A stretch of DNA of 64,000 nt from Demequina aestuarii (GTDB lineage: Bacteria > Actinomycetota > Actinomycetes > Actinomycetales > Demequinaceae). The position numbers and the translations under genes were made by a program. The notes beneath the pieces were generated by a model. The model made no database searches. It was not told the DNA's origin and worked only from the letters and a program-made list of their open reading frames with translations. This document shows, in pieces, positions 33,901 to 42,310 of this stretch (positions are counted from its first letter, which is position 1; each line of letters begins with the position of its first letter). The DNA lies in contig NZ_BBRD01000001.1 of NCBI RefSeq assembly GCF_000975095.1, positions 52,714-116,713 of the forward strand. The letters are read 5' to 3'.

Positions 33901-34341
33901 ATGACGACAGCGCCCGATTCCGCCCTGCCCTCGGCCGTCCTCGTCGACCTCGACGGCACCCTGGCGCACATGGGCGATCGCCACCCGTTCGCGACCACGG
34001 GGTACCACCTGGACGCTCCGAACAAGCCCGTGCTCGAGGTGGTGAGAGCGCTGCACCTCGCGGGGCATGCCATCGTCGTGATCTCCGGCCGCAAGGAGGT
34101 GTCGCGAGCGGAGACCGAGTGGTGGCTCAGCGCCCACCTGCCGGTGCCGTACGAGGGACTCCACCTCCGGCCCGACGCGGATGAGCGCTCCGATGGCGTG
34201 GTCAAGCGGGAGATCTTCGAGCGCGAGATCGTGCCCCGGTTCGACGTGCTGTGCGTGCTCGACGACCGCAACCACGTGGTCGACATGTGGCGCGACGAGC
34301 TGGGCCTCACCTGCCTCCAGGTGGCTCCTGGCGACTTCTAG
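33901..34341 (+). CDS. HAD-like phosphatase resembling polynucleotide kinase 3'-phosphatase domain
   Basis: 146 residues from the ATG; an in-frame TTG lies 18 bases earlier. VLVDLDGTLAHMGDR near residue 13 is HAD motif I (nucleophile Asp), VVISGRKE near 60 is motif II, and VLCVLDDRNHVVDMWRD near 117 is motif IV. The W-R-x-x-x-L-x-C-L-Q-V-A-x-G-D-F end is typical of the Pnkp phosphatase domain found alone in bacteria and phages. Probably removes 3'-phosphates from nucleic acids. No kinase domain is attached. Confidence 0.85.
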   Translation: MTTAPDSALPSAVLVDLDGTLAHMGDRHPFATTGYHLDAPNKPVLEVVRALHLAGHAIVVISGRKEVSRAETEWWLSAHLPVPYEGLHLRPDADERSDGVVKREIFEREIVPRFDVLCVLDDRNHVVDMWRDELGLTCLQVAPGDF

Positions 34342-34359
34342 CGGCCGCGCCAGCCATCG

Positions 34360-34914
34360 TCAGTCCTGGTCCCGCCGCGCCTTCCACTCGCGCGCGAGGA
34401 TGCCGTACATCGCGTCGTCCGACACCTCGTCCTCGACCCAGTAGCGCTCGCGTCGGATGCCTTCGGGGATGAACCCGATCCGCTCGAGCACTTTGATCGA
34501 GCTGATGTTGTGGGGATGGGTCGAGGCTTCGACGCGGTGCACGCCCAGGTCGAACACCGCATAGTCCACGAGTCGCGCGGTCGCCTCGGTGGCGTAGTAG
34601 TGGCCCCGCGCCCATGGGTGGAGAGTGAAGCCGACCTCTGCGGTGCGACCGTTCTCGGACAGCCAGATGGCGACGTCGCCCAGCACCCTGTCGTCCCGGG
34701 TGCGGACCACGGCGAACTGGTACCAATGACCGGGCATCGGGCCCGGCCTGGACGTGACGTCTGCAATGAGCTCCCGCGCACGCTCGACCGGATAGGGCGC
34801 GCGCCATGCCTGGTACTGGGCCGTGGTGGTGTCGGAGCGGCGCTCGGCGAGGTCCTCAGCGTCGTCCATCGTCATCGGCCGCAGCGTGAGGCGCTCGGAT
34901 CTCAACGTCTCCAT
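34360..34914 (-). CDS. GNAT acetyltransferase, RimJ/RimL type
   Basis: 184 residues. L-R-S-E-R-L-T-L-R-P opening, GDVAIWLSENGRTAEVGFTL near 79, HPWARGHYYATEATARLVDY near 99 (acetyl-CoA loop in the RGxxxATE form) and N-I-S-S-I-K-V-L-E-R-I-G-F near 135 are standard for this branch, which acetylates ribosomal proteins or small amines and often confers resistance. Convergent with the HAD gene (18 bases apart). Substrate unknown. Confidence 0.92.
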   Translation of the reverse strand: METLRSERLTLRPMTMDDAEDLAERRSDTTTAQYQAWRAPYPVERARELIADVTSRPGPMPGHWYQFAVVRTRDDRVLGDVAIWLSENGRTAEVGFTLHPWARGHYYATEATARLVDYAVFDLGVHRVEASTHPHNISSIKVLERIGFIPEGIRRERYWVEDEVSDDAMYGILAREWKARRDQD

Positions 34915-35057
34915 CTTCCGACCCTAGCCTGACGGCCCGTCCCTCCGCTCGATGTCCACTGCCGCCACCACTCGCGCGCTGGAGAGTCATCAGGCCCGGG
35001 CTGCGCCGCGGCGTGCGCCGTCGATGGTCGTGGCGCCTCTTCGCCTACTCTCATCTC

Positions 35058-36173
35058 ATGCCGCGCCTGCGCCGCTCTCGCCCCTCCGAGCCGGGTCTGA
35101 CGCGCCGCCGAGCGGGGAAGGGCTGGACGTATCGCGACGAGGCCGGCCACCGCATCGGCGATCCCGAGGTGCTGGAGCGCATCCGCGGGCTCGCCATTCC
35201 GCCCGCGTGGACCGACGTGTGGATCTGTCCATGGCCGCACGGTCACCTGCAGGCGCTCGGCACAGACGAGGCGGGGCGCCGTCAGTACCTGTATCACCCC
35301 GCCTGGCGAGAGCGCCGGGATCGCGCCAAGCACGAGCGAGTGCTCGAGGTCGCGGCGGGGCTGCCTGCCGCTCGGGCGGTCGCCGATGCGGACGCGAGCC
35401 GAGACGACATGTCGCGCGCGCACGTCCTGGGGATTGCGTTCCGGCTGCTCGACCGCGGCCTGTTCCGCGTGGGCGGCGAGGGGTACGCCGCGGACAACGG
35501 CTCTTACGGTCTCGCGACGATCCTGCGGGAGCATGCGCGGGTCACGTCCGACGGCGTGGAGTTCGACTACGTCGCCAAGTCAGGCAAGCGACGCCACGTG
35601 GTGGTGCGCGACGCGGAGGCCGAGGCTGCCATCGCCACTCTCAAGCGCCGCAGCGACGACGACGCCCAGCTTCTGGCATGGCGCGAGGCCGGCACGCCCG
35701 TGTCGTGGCGCGACATCACGAGCGATGACATCAACGGCTACATCCAGATGGTCGTTCAGCCCGATGCGACGGCCAAGGACTTCCGCACCTGGCACGGGAC
35801 CGTCATCGCGGCGCAGGCGCTCGCTCGTGCCGGTGACGCTGCAGAGATGAGCCCCACCGAACGAAGGAAGGCGGTGGCGGGAGTGATGAGGGAGGTGGCC
35901 GCTCAGCTGGGCAACACCCCCGCCGTCGCCCGCGCGTCCTATGTCGACCCCCGAGTGGTCGACCTGTGGGAGGACGGCAGCTCGATCGCTCCGGTGGTGG
36001 AGGCGCTGGGGGATCACGGCGAGGAGCTGTCGCCTGGTGCACGGGACGCGGCGATCCAGGCTGCGCTCGAGCAGTCGGTCGTGGACCTTCTCACCACGTC
36101 ACCGGTGGCGCTCGCACGCACGTGGCAGCGCAGTGCCCGACGCGCTCGAAGGATCGCGCGCGCGACCGGCTGA
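35058..36173 (+). CDS. DNA topoisomerase IB (poxvirus-like)
   Basis: 371 residues from the ATG at 35058. Y-R-D-E-A-G-H-R-I and IPPAWTDVWICP near 48 belong to the N-terminal domain. The catalytic domain has SGKRRHVVVRD near 175 (Arg/Lys of the active site), DFRTWHGTVIAAQ near 240 (Arg, His), and NTPAVARASYVDPRVVDLW near 289, whose Tyr forms the 3'-phosphotyrosyl link. Relaxes supercoils without ATP. Bacterial members are sporadically distributed and often acquired. Convergent with the phosphotransferase gene, 23 bases apart. Confidence 0.95.
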   Translation: MPRLRRSRPSEPGLTRRRAGKGWTYRDEAGHRIGDPEVLERIRGLAIPPAWTDVWICPWPHGHLQALGTDEAGRRQYLYHPAWRERRDRAKHERVLEVAAGLPAARAVADADASRDDMSRAHVLGIAFRLLDRGLFRVGGEGYAADNGSYGLATILREHARVTSDGVEFDYVAKSGKRRHVVVRDAEAEAAIATLKRRSDDDAQLLAWREAGTPVSWRDITSDDINGYIQMVVQPDATAKDFRTWHGTVIAAQALARAGDAAEMSPTERRKAVAGVMREVAAQLGNTPAVARASYVDPRVVDLWEDGSSIAPVVEALGDHGEELSPGARDAAIQAALEQSVVDLLTTSPVALARTWQRSARRARRIARATG

Positions 36174-36196
36174 ACGCTATCGCGAAGCCGAGTCGG

Positions 36197-37111
36197 CTAT
36201 GCGGCCCTGACGGCCGAAGACTCCACCCAGTCCTGCAGCGACCGCAGGCCGGCGGAGTGATACGGCTCGTCCGCGATGGAGGCCAGCGTCACCGCATACG
36301 CCACCGCCCGCGCCGCCACCCGCAGACGGCCAGGGCTCCCGGCCCCCACGCGCATCGGCCCGTCGGCGGTGCCATACGCCTGCAGCAGTGCCTCCACGTG
36401 GACCGACCCCACCAGCGTGCAGGCCTGGCCGAGGTCTGTCGCCGGGTCGGCTGCACCCGCATCGCCCCAGTCCAGCAGGCCAGCGAGCCTGCCGTCGCGG
36501 GTCAGCACGTTCGCTCCGTGGATGTCGAGGTGGCTCCAGGTGCGCGGGGGTTCCACGGTGTCCGCCGCCGCCTCGACGATGGAGCGCAGCACGTCGGCGT
36601 GCTCGAGTGCGAGCTCTCCTGTCTCCTCCAGGCCCCGCAGGCGCGCATCGAAGACCTCTGCGACGTCCTCGAGGCTGCCCGAGCGGTAGGGGTTCAGCGG
36701 CGCATCGTCCGGCACGGGCCGGTGCACCTGTGCGAGAGCCGTTCCCAGGTCGCGTGCGCCAGCGTCCGTGAGGGGGGCGTCGAAGGCTCGTCGGCCGGAG
36801 AGCCACGGCACGACGCTCCAGCGCCACGGGTATTCGCCGCCGGGCTCGCCCACCCGAATCGGCACCGGGGCAGGGAACGCCCAGTGGTGGCCGATGCGCG
36901 GGAGCCAGTCGAGTTCTGTCGCGGTGATCTCGGCCGCAGAGGCACGGCGGGGCATCCTCACGGCGAGCTGCGAACCGAGCCGATAGGTGACGTTGTCCCA
37001 GCCCTCGGAGCGTGCGCCGATCGAGAGATCGCTCAGGTCAGGGTGCTGCTCAGCGAGCAGCACCGTCACCAGTTCCTCGTCGATCACCACCTCGGCGACC
37101 GGCATGCGCAT
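36197..37111 (-). CDS. Aminoglycoside phosphotransferase-family kinase
   Basis: 304 residues from ATG at 37111, which has GGAG 8 bases before it; a GTG at 37120 is also in frame. The active site is intact: HLDIHGANVL with D199 and N204 (numbering from the GTG), and LLDWGD with D217. Same build as the catalytically empty protein at 32955-33842, about 2.4 kb away. The group includes macrolide and aminoglycoside kinases but also many enzymes of unknown substrate. Cytoplasmic. Confidence 0.9.
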   Translation of the reverse strand: MRMPVAEVVIDEELVTVLLAEQHPDLSDLSIGARSEGWDNVTYRLGSQLAVRMPRRASAAEITATELDWLPRIGHHWAFPAPVPIRVGEPGGEYPWRWSVVPWLSGRRAFDAPLTDAGARDLGTALAQVHRPVPDDAPLNPYRSGSLEDVAEVFDARLRGLEETGELALEHADVLRSIVEAAADTVEPPRTWSHLDIHGANVLTRDGRLAGLLDWGDAGAADPATDLGQACTLVGSVHVEALLQAYGTADGPMRVGAGSPGRLRVAARAVAYAVTLASIADEPYHSAGLRSLQDWVESSAVRAA

Positions 37112-37323
37112 CGTCGTCACTCCGTCAGCGTATGCCCGTGCTCGCCTGTCGCCATGTCATTCGACGTGCGCGCCGCGAGACCGGCCGATGTGCGCGGGCC
37201 CGCTCTCCGCTGCGCCCTGGCGGGACATGAGTGGCAGAACGGGGCAGATTCCTGCACTCATGTCCCTCGAGAGCGACGCGAGTCGAGGTGGGGAGACCGA
37301 TGGCCCCTGCCACAATGGGCGCC

Positions 37324-37959
37324 ATGGACGACGACGAGCCCAAGGCCGACGGCAAGCGGTGGAACCTCAACATCCACTACCAGCGCGCGGTGGTCGAGGA
37401 GGTTCCAGAGACGGCACGCACCGCTCTGGACGTGGGGTGCGGCGAGGGGCTGTTCGCCCGCACCCTCGCGGCTCGCGGCCTTGATGTGACCGGCATCGAC
37501 GAGGATGCCGACAGCATTCGCCGTGCCCGTGCCCAGGACACCACGCGCGTCACGTACCTCGAGGGAGACGTCTTCGAGGCGGACCTGCCCCGTGAGTCGT
37601 TCGACGTCGTGTCAGCGATCGCGTCGCTGCACCACATGGACATCAGCGAGGGCCTCGAGCGGCTCAAGGAGCTCACGGCCCCGGGAGGCACCGTCCTCGT
37701 GGTGGGCCTCGCGAAGGCGACCTGGCGCGACATCCCGCGCGAGATGGCGGCTTCGGTGGTGGACAAGGCCCAGCGGCTGGTCCGCGGCTACTGGCATCAC
37801 GACTCGCCGTGCGCGTGGCCGCCTCCGCACACGTATGGGGACGTGAAGCGCGAGTCGGCACGCCTGATGCCCGGCAGCGTCTTCTCCCAGAAGCTGCTGT
37901 GGCGCTACACCCTCGTATGGACCAAGCCGGCGTCCGAGCACGGAGCGCTCGAGGACTGA
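37324..37959 (+). CDS. Class I SAM-dependent methyltransferase
   Basis: 211 residues from the ATG at 37324. N-L-N-I-H-Y-Q-R-A-V-V then motif I ALDVGCGEGLF near 36, acidic tip VTGIDEDADS near 57, and DVVSAIASLHHMD near 94. Resembles the Methyltransf_11/25 group acting on small molecules. No linked pathway genes; a PLP-enzyme gene converges 34 bases downstream. Substrate unknown. Confidence 0.9.
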   Translation: MDDDEPKADGKRWNLNIHYQRAVVEEVPETARTALDVGCGEGLFARTLAARGLDVTGIDEDADSIRRARAQDTTRVTYLEGDVFEADLPRESFDVVSAIASLHHMDISEGLERLKELTAPGGTVLVVGLAKATWRDIPREMAASVVDKAQRLVRGYWHHDSPCAWPPPHTYGDVKRESARLMPGSVFSQKLLWRYTLVWTKPASEHGALED

Positions 37960-37993
37960 CGCTCGCGCATCGGCCCTCCGCTCATCGGCCGTC

Positions 37994-39172
37994 CTAGCCG
38001 AGGTGCGTGGACGCGCCCATGCGGCGCACGGCCTCCGTGATGATGTCGGGGTGGGTCGCGATGTTGAGCCTCACGTGGCCCTCGCCGCCCGCGCCGAACG
38101 TCGGCCCAGAGTTGAGCGCGACTCGCGCGTGCTCGAGGAAGTGCGCGGACGGGTCCTCGTCGAGTTCGAGCGGCCGGCAGTCGATCCACGTGAGGTAGGT
38201 GGCCTCTGGCAGCCGGTAGTCGGCGCCGGCGAGGTGCTCATGGATGAGCGTCCCCAGCAGCCGGCGGTTGGCGTCGAGCCCCGCCATCAGATCGTCGAGC
38301 CACGCGGCACCGTGCCGGTACGCGGCGGTCTGCGCGATGGTCCCCAGGTGCGTGGGTCCGTGGTGGGGGGACGATGCGTACGAGGCGAGTTCGCGCTGCG
38401 CGGCGGGGCCGCCGATGACGATGGCCGCCGGGATCCCGGCGAGGTTCCACGCCTTCGATGCGGCCATCAGGGAGAAGCCGTTCTCGGCACCCGCGACGGA
38501 CAGGTACGGCACGAACTCGTGCTCGGCGTAGACCAGAGGCGCGTGAATCTCGTCCGCCACGACGCGCACGCCGTAGCGGTCGGCGAGCGTCGCGACCTGC
38601 TCGAGCTCGGTGCGGGTGTGCGCGACGCCCGTGGGGTTGTGGGGGCTGCACAGCAGGTAGGCGGCGGGGCGGCCGCCATCGGTGGCACGGCGGAACGCGT
38701 CCTCGAGAGCAGAGAAGTCGAGTCGCAGATCCTCGCCGAGCGGGGCATCGATGACGTTCCGGCCAGCGGCCTTGAGGTAGGAGAAGAACGGCGGGTACAC
38801 CGGGGGGTTCACGATGACGTCGCTGCCGGCTTCGGTGAGCATCGAGATGACGTCCACGTAGCCGGTGATGACGTCCGCGACCGTTGCCATGTGCCCGGGG
38901 GAGATCGACCAGCCCCAGCGATCGTCCGCGAATCCCGCCAGCGCCTCGGTGTAGGCCGTGCCCGCCGGGTACCCGAGGTCACCGCTCGTGACCGCCCGCT
39001 CGAGCGCTTCGCGGACCGGCGGCGCGGGCGCGACGTCCATCTCCGCGACCCACAGCGGCAGTACGTCGGAGCTGTACCTCCGCCACTTCGCCGAGGTGCG
39101 CGAACGCAGCGAGGGAAGGGTGAGTTCGGTGAGCGGATTGGTGCGCTGAGTCGTGTGGGCGGGAGTGGCCAT
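37994..39172 (-). CDS. PLP-dependent C-S lyase/aminotransferase, MalY/PatB family
   Basis: 392 residues from ATG at 39172; a GTG two codons earlier is possible. R-S-S-x-K-W-like opening (SAKWRRYSSDVLPLWVAEMD near 27), C-S-P-H-N-P-T-G near 177 (substrate carboxylate site), V-V-A-D-E-I-H-A-P-L near 209 (Asp to PLP nitrogen) and A-A-S-K-A-W-N-L-A-G near 241, whose Lys holds PLP. The W-x-A-E-M-D signature marks PatB/MalY cystathionine beta-lyase-like enzymes. Likely cleaves cystathionine or cysteine S-conjugates, fitting the methionine genes 8-12 kb upstream. Confidence 0.93.
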   Translation of the reverse strand: MATPAHTTQRTNPLTELTLPSLRSRTSAKWRRYSSDVLPLWVAEMDVAPAPPVREALERAVTSGDLGYPAGTAYTEALAGFADDRWGWSISPGHMATVADVITGYVDVISMLTEAGSDVIVNPPVYPPFFSYLKAAGRNVIDAPLGEDLRLDFSALEDAFRRATDGGRPAAYLLCSPHNPTGVAHTRTELEQVATLADRYGVRVVADEIHAPLVYAEHEFVPYLSVAGAENGFSLMAASKAWNLAGIPAAIVIGGPAAQRELASYASSPHHGPTHLGTIAQTAAYRHGAAWLDDLMAGLDANRRLLGTLIHEHLAGADYRLPEATYLTWIDCRPLELDEDPSAHFLEHARVALNSGPTFGAGGEGHVRLNIATHPDIITEAVRRMGASTHLG

Positions 39173-39265
39173 CCCCACACTGTGGCGAACGGCCGATGCA
39201 CGCGCAAGTCAGTTCTGGCCGCGCGCCCTCGGCCTGGGGTGCCGGGGGCTTCCTACAATCAGCCC

Positions 39266-40318
39266 ATGAGCAAGGGTGGCAGGAGCAACGAAGCTGGGCG
39301 CTTCCCGGTGGGAGTGGTGGTCGCGATCGCGGTCGTGGGGCTCGCAGGGCTCGGGGCGTACTGGCTCCTCGGGGAGTACGGATTCATCGGGGATCCGACG
39401 GCTGACGTGACGGCGTCGCCCGAGGCGGAGGGCGCTGGCGTGGACGACGGCAGGCCCGAGTGGCTTCAGGGCACCGCGTACGAGCTGCCCCCCATGACCA
39501 GTCCAGAGAACGAGCTCGAGCCGCCCGCGCGGATCCTCGAGGGGTGGGTGTGGGAGCTCGTCGACGACGACTGGTCGCTCACGGTGGTGCGTGAGGGCGA
39601 GGGCGACAACGACACATCGTTGTCGGATTACCAGGCGCTGTACCTGGTGAGCCCCACTGAGGACACGTTCAAGATCTCCGACCTCCGCACCGACTTCGAC
39701 ATGGGCCTGGTCCACTGGGACCCCGCGCTTCAGGTGGCGTGGATCGAGCGCGGCGGCAGATCCGACCTCGAGCAGGTGGTCGAGTACGACCTGCTCACCC
39801 TTGAGAGCACCGAGGACTTCGTGGGCTCCGTCGTGAGCTCGACGAACCTTGTCGACGGCGGCGTGGTCAACATCGAGTACCGCGCGGACATGGGCGACGA
39901 GCGAGAGCTGTGGGTCTCGTTCGATCCGAGCGGCTACGCGACCGGAGTGTTCTGGCGCACTGGAACGGAGTGGGAGAAGAGCCTCATCTCCGACCAGGTT
40001 CGGCGCATGGTGCAGCAGGGGCTCTCGCGCGAACGAGGTGTCGAGGCGTGGTTCGACCCGGCCTCTGAACGTGCCGTCTACCACGGGGTATTCATCGACC
40101 CCGATACTGAGCGCCTCGCGGACGAGATGTGGGTGGTGCAGGACCTCGGCACCGAGGAGTTCGACGACGGCGTCGTGGTCGCGGTGCCGAGCGACGACTG
40201 CAGGCCCGTGGACGGGCCGCGCTCCGGGACCTTCGAGGGCGACCGCATCGTCGCGCTGTGCGGCGACACGGAGTACCTGCTGGATCCCTATGGCAACGAG
40301 GCTCCAGTCGAGCGGTAG
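39266..40318 (+). CDS. Single-pass membrane protein, WxW family copy 1 (uncharacterised)
   Basis: 350 residues. One N-terminal membrane helix (about 14-36), rest outside the cell. The outer part has EGWVWELVDDDW at 92-103, ALYLVSP near 124, GLVHWDPALQVAWIER near 147 and a C-terminal block with two Cys (DDCRPVDG and VALCGDTEYLLDP). Three other genes in the window (47580, 50417, 53123) share this plan. Unlike copies 2 and 3 it has no sigma gene before it. No known family is recognised. Confidence 0.8.
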   Translation: MSKGGRSNEAGRFPVGVVVAIAVVGLAGLGAYWLLGEYGFIGDPTADVTASPEAEGAGVDDGRPEWLQGTAYELPPMTSPENELEPPARILEGWVWELVDDDWSLTVVREGEGDNDTSLSDYQALYLVSPTEDTFKISDLRTDFDMGLVHWDPALQVAWIERGGRSDLEQVVEYDLLTLESTEDFVGSVVSSTNLVDGGVVNIEYRADMGDERELWVSFDPSGYATGVFWRTGTEWEKSLISDQVRRMVQQGLSRERGVEAWFDPASERAVYHGVFIDPDTERLADEMWVVQDLGTEEFDDGVVVAVPSDDCRPVDGPRSGTFEGDRIVALCGDTEYLLDPYGNEAPVER

Positions 40319-40363
40319 CGCCGCCTTCTGACCAGGCCACACCCTCCACCGGCGGGCTGACCA

Positions 40364-40381
40364 GTACGCCGAAAGTCGTAC
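40364..40381. promoter_or_regulatory. Candidate operator of the ABC/two-component cluster
   Basis: GTACG and CGTAC in inverted order with 8 bases between, 91 bases before the ABC ATPase start. NarL-type response regulators of actinobacterial ABC clusters often bind TACG...CGTA repeats at this kind of place, and such a regulator is encoded 3 kb downstream in the same cluster. The match is short, so this is tentative. Confidence 0.35.
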
Positions 40382-40471
40382 GTCCCGCGGCTTCCAGAAT
40401 CAACCCTGGGGCCATCGTGGCGCACGCGTGATCTTCCTACGCTCGAAAGCAACCGAGCACGAGGAGAGATC

Positions 40472-41431
40472 ATGATCGAGGCACAAGGCCTGACCAAGCG
40501 TTACGGCTCCACGACTGCGGTGGCCGACATGTCGTTCACGGTGGAGCCGGGCCGGGTCACCGGCTTCCTGGGGCCCAACGGAGCGGGCAAGTCCACCACC
40601 ATGCGCATGACGGTGGGATTGGATGCGCCCACCAAGGGTGAGGTGACCGTCAACGGCCGCCGCTACGTCGACCACGGCGCACCACTGCGCGAGATCGGCG
40701 TGCTGCTGGACGCCAAGGCGGTGCACCCCGGCCGTACGGCGCGCCGCCATCTCACGGCGATGGCGGCCACCCACGGCATCAGCCGTACCCGCGTGGACGA
40801 GGTCATCGACATCGCCGGCCTTGCGAGCGTGGCCGACAAGCGAGTGGGCGGCTTCTCCCTAGGAATGGGGCAGCGGCTGGGCATCGCGGCGGCGCTGCTG
40901 GGGGATCCCCAGACCCTGATCCTGGACGAGCCGGTCAACGGACTCGACCCTGAGGGCGTGCTGTGGGTGCGCCGACTGGCCCGTTCACTCGCGGACCAGG
41001 GCCGGACCGTGTTCTTGTCCTCGCACCTGATGGCCGAGATGGCCCTCACTGCGGATCACGTGATCGTGGTGGGCCGAGGCCGCGTCCTCGCCGACGCCCC
41101 GGTCTCCGACCTGATCGCGGCCGCGCACGGAGAACGGGTCAGGGTCGCGAGCCCTCACGCGGAGCGACTCGAGGCCGTGCTGCGCTCGCAGCAGGCCACG
41201 GTTGTCGCCACCGGCCGCGACTCCCTCGAGGTCACGGGGCTCTCCGCTGCGCAGGTCGGCGACGCTGCGGCCGATGCGCAGGTGGCCCTGCACGAACTCA
41301 CGGCGATCGCCGGTTCGCTCGAGGACGCCTACCTGCAGCTCACCGCCGAGGACGTGGAGTTCCGCTCCGCTCCGATGGACACGCACGAGACCGACGCCAT
41401 GGCGTCCCAGAACGAAGGTGGATCACGATGA
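40472..41431 (+). CDS. ABC exporter ATP-binding protein (BcrA/LnrL-like)
   Basis: 319 residues; GAGGAGAG lies 4 bases before the ATG. Walker A GPNGAGKST near residue 33, signature SLGMGQRLGIAAALL near 128, Walker B TLILDEPVNGLDPEG near 149, His switch LSSHLMAE near 184. The S-x-G-M-x-Q-R-L form of the signature is typical of antibiotic and lantibiotic self-resistance exporters. Couples by ATGA overlap to the permease. Together with the kinase and regulator downstream it forms a stress- or peptide-sensing export unit. Confidence 0.95.
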   Translation: MIEAQGLTKRYGSTTAVADMSFTVEPGRVTGFLGPNGAGKSTTMRMTVGLDAPTKGEVTVNGRRYVDHGAPLREIGVLLDAKAVHPGRTARRHLTAMAATHGISRTRVDEVIDIAGLASVADKRVGGFSLGMGQRLGIAAALLGDPQTLILDEPVNGLDPEGVLWVRRLARSLADQGRTVFLSSHLMAEMALTADHVIVVGRGRVLADAPVSDLIAAAHGERVRVASPHAERLEAVLRSQQATVVATGRDSLEVTGLSAAQVGDAAADAQVALHELTAIAGSLEDAYLQLTAEDVEFRSAPMDTHETDAMASQNEGGSR

Positions 41432-42285
41432 GCACGACAGTATTGACCAAGAAGGCCGCCCCGGTGGGGACGACGAGCACGGCGACAGGTCCGGTGACGC
41501 TGTGGCGCACCGTGGTCGCCGAGTGGATCAAGTTCGTAGGACTGCGCTCCACTGTGTGGACGCTGGTAGCCATGGTGGTGCTGCTCGTGGGAGTCAGCGT
41601 GTTGGCCGCGTGGGGTGCGACGACCGCGCTCGTCGACGCAGGCCCAGGCCAGGGCAACGTGGCGCAGTACCTGAGCGCCGGCTATCAGCTGGCTCAGCTT
41701 GCGGTCGCCGTTCTCGGCGTCCTGGCGATGGGTGGCGAGTACTCGACCGGTGCCATCCGTACGACTCTCGCGACGGTTCCGCGCCGGTGGATGGTGCTGG
41801 TGGCCAAGGCCATCGTGCTCGGCGGTGTGATCGCCGTGGTGACGCTGGTCTCGATGGTCGCCTCCTATGTCGCCACCATGCCGTTCCACAGCACACTGGG
41901 CATCGAGCTCGACTTCGCGGACCCGGACGTGGGACGGATGCTGGTGGGGCTGCCGCTGTACCTCGTCGCCATCTCGTTGCTGGCGCTCGGGATCGGGGCG
42001 CTGCTGCGCCACACGGCTGCAGGCCTGACTCTGGTGGTCGGTCTCCTGCTGGTGATCGAGAACGTGATCGCGTTGGTCCCACTGAAGTTGTTTGACCTGG
42101 TAAGCCCGTTCCTGCCGATGACCGCGGGCAGCAAGGTGCTGTTCGACAGCGATACTCTGGCAATGATCGACGAGGCCAGCACCGGCGCGAACCTGACCCC
42201 GTGGGTGAGTTTCGGGGTGCTCGTGGCTTGGGCGGTGACACTGCTCGCGTTGGCAATGGTGTCGCTGCGACGCCGCGACGCATAG
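41428..42285 (+). CDS. ABC-2-type exporter permease
   Basis: 285 residues from an ATG overlapping the ATPase stop. Six membrane helices (about 38-62, 84-104, 127-150, 173-195, 200-222, 252-275). The W-R-T-V-V-A-E-W-I-K-F start and G-G-E-Y-S-T-G-A-I-R-T-T-L loop are standard for permeases paired with BcrA-like ATPases. Exports a hydrophobic or peptide compound, identity unknown. The kinase gene starts 25 bases later. Confidence 0.93.
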   Translation: MSTTVLTKKAAPVGTTSTATGPVTLWRTVVAEWIKFVGLRSTVWTLVAMVVLLVGVSVLAAWGATTALVDAGPGQGNVAQYLSAGYQLAQLAVAVLGVLAMGGEYSTGAIRTTLATVPRRWMVLVAKAIVLGGVIAVVTLVSMVASYVATMPFHSTLGIELDFADPDVGRMLVGLPLYLVAISLLALGIGALLRHTAAGLTLVVGLLLVIENVIALVPLKLFDLVSPFLPMTAGSKVLFDSDTLAMIDEASTGANLTPWVSFGVLVAWAVTLLALAMVSLRRRDA

Positions 42286-42310
42286 CTGATCGACGGAACG
42301 GGAGGTCACG

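Noticed and set aside
38003-39265. N-terminal extension of more than 400 codons on the WxW copy-1 gene
   Set aside because: The extension is antisense to the PLP-enzyme gene; the real start is the ATG at 39266 before the membrane helix.
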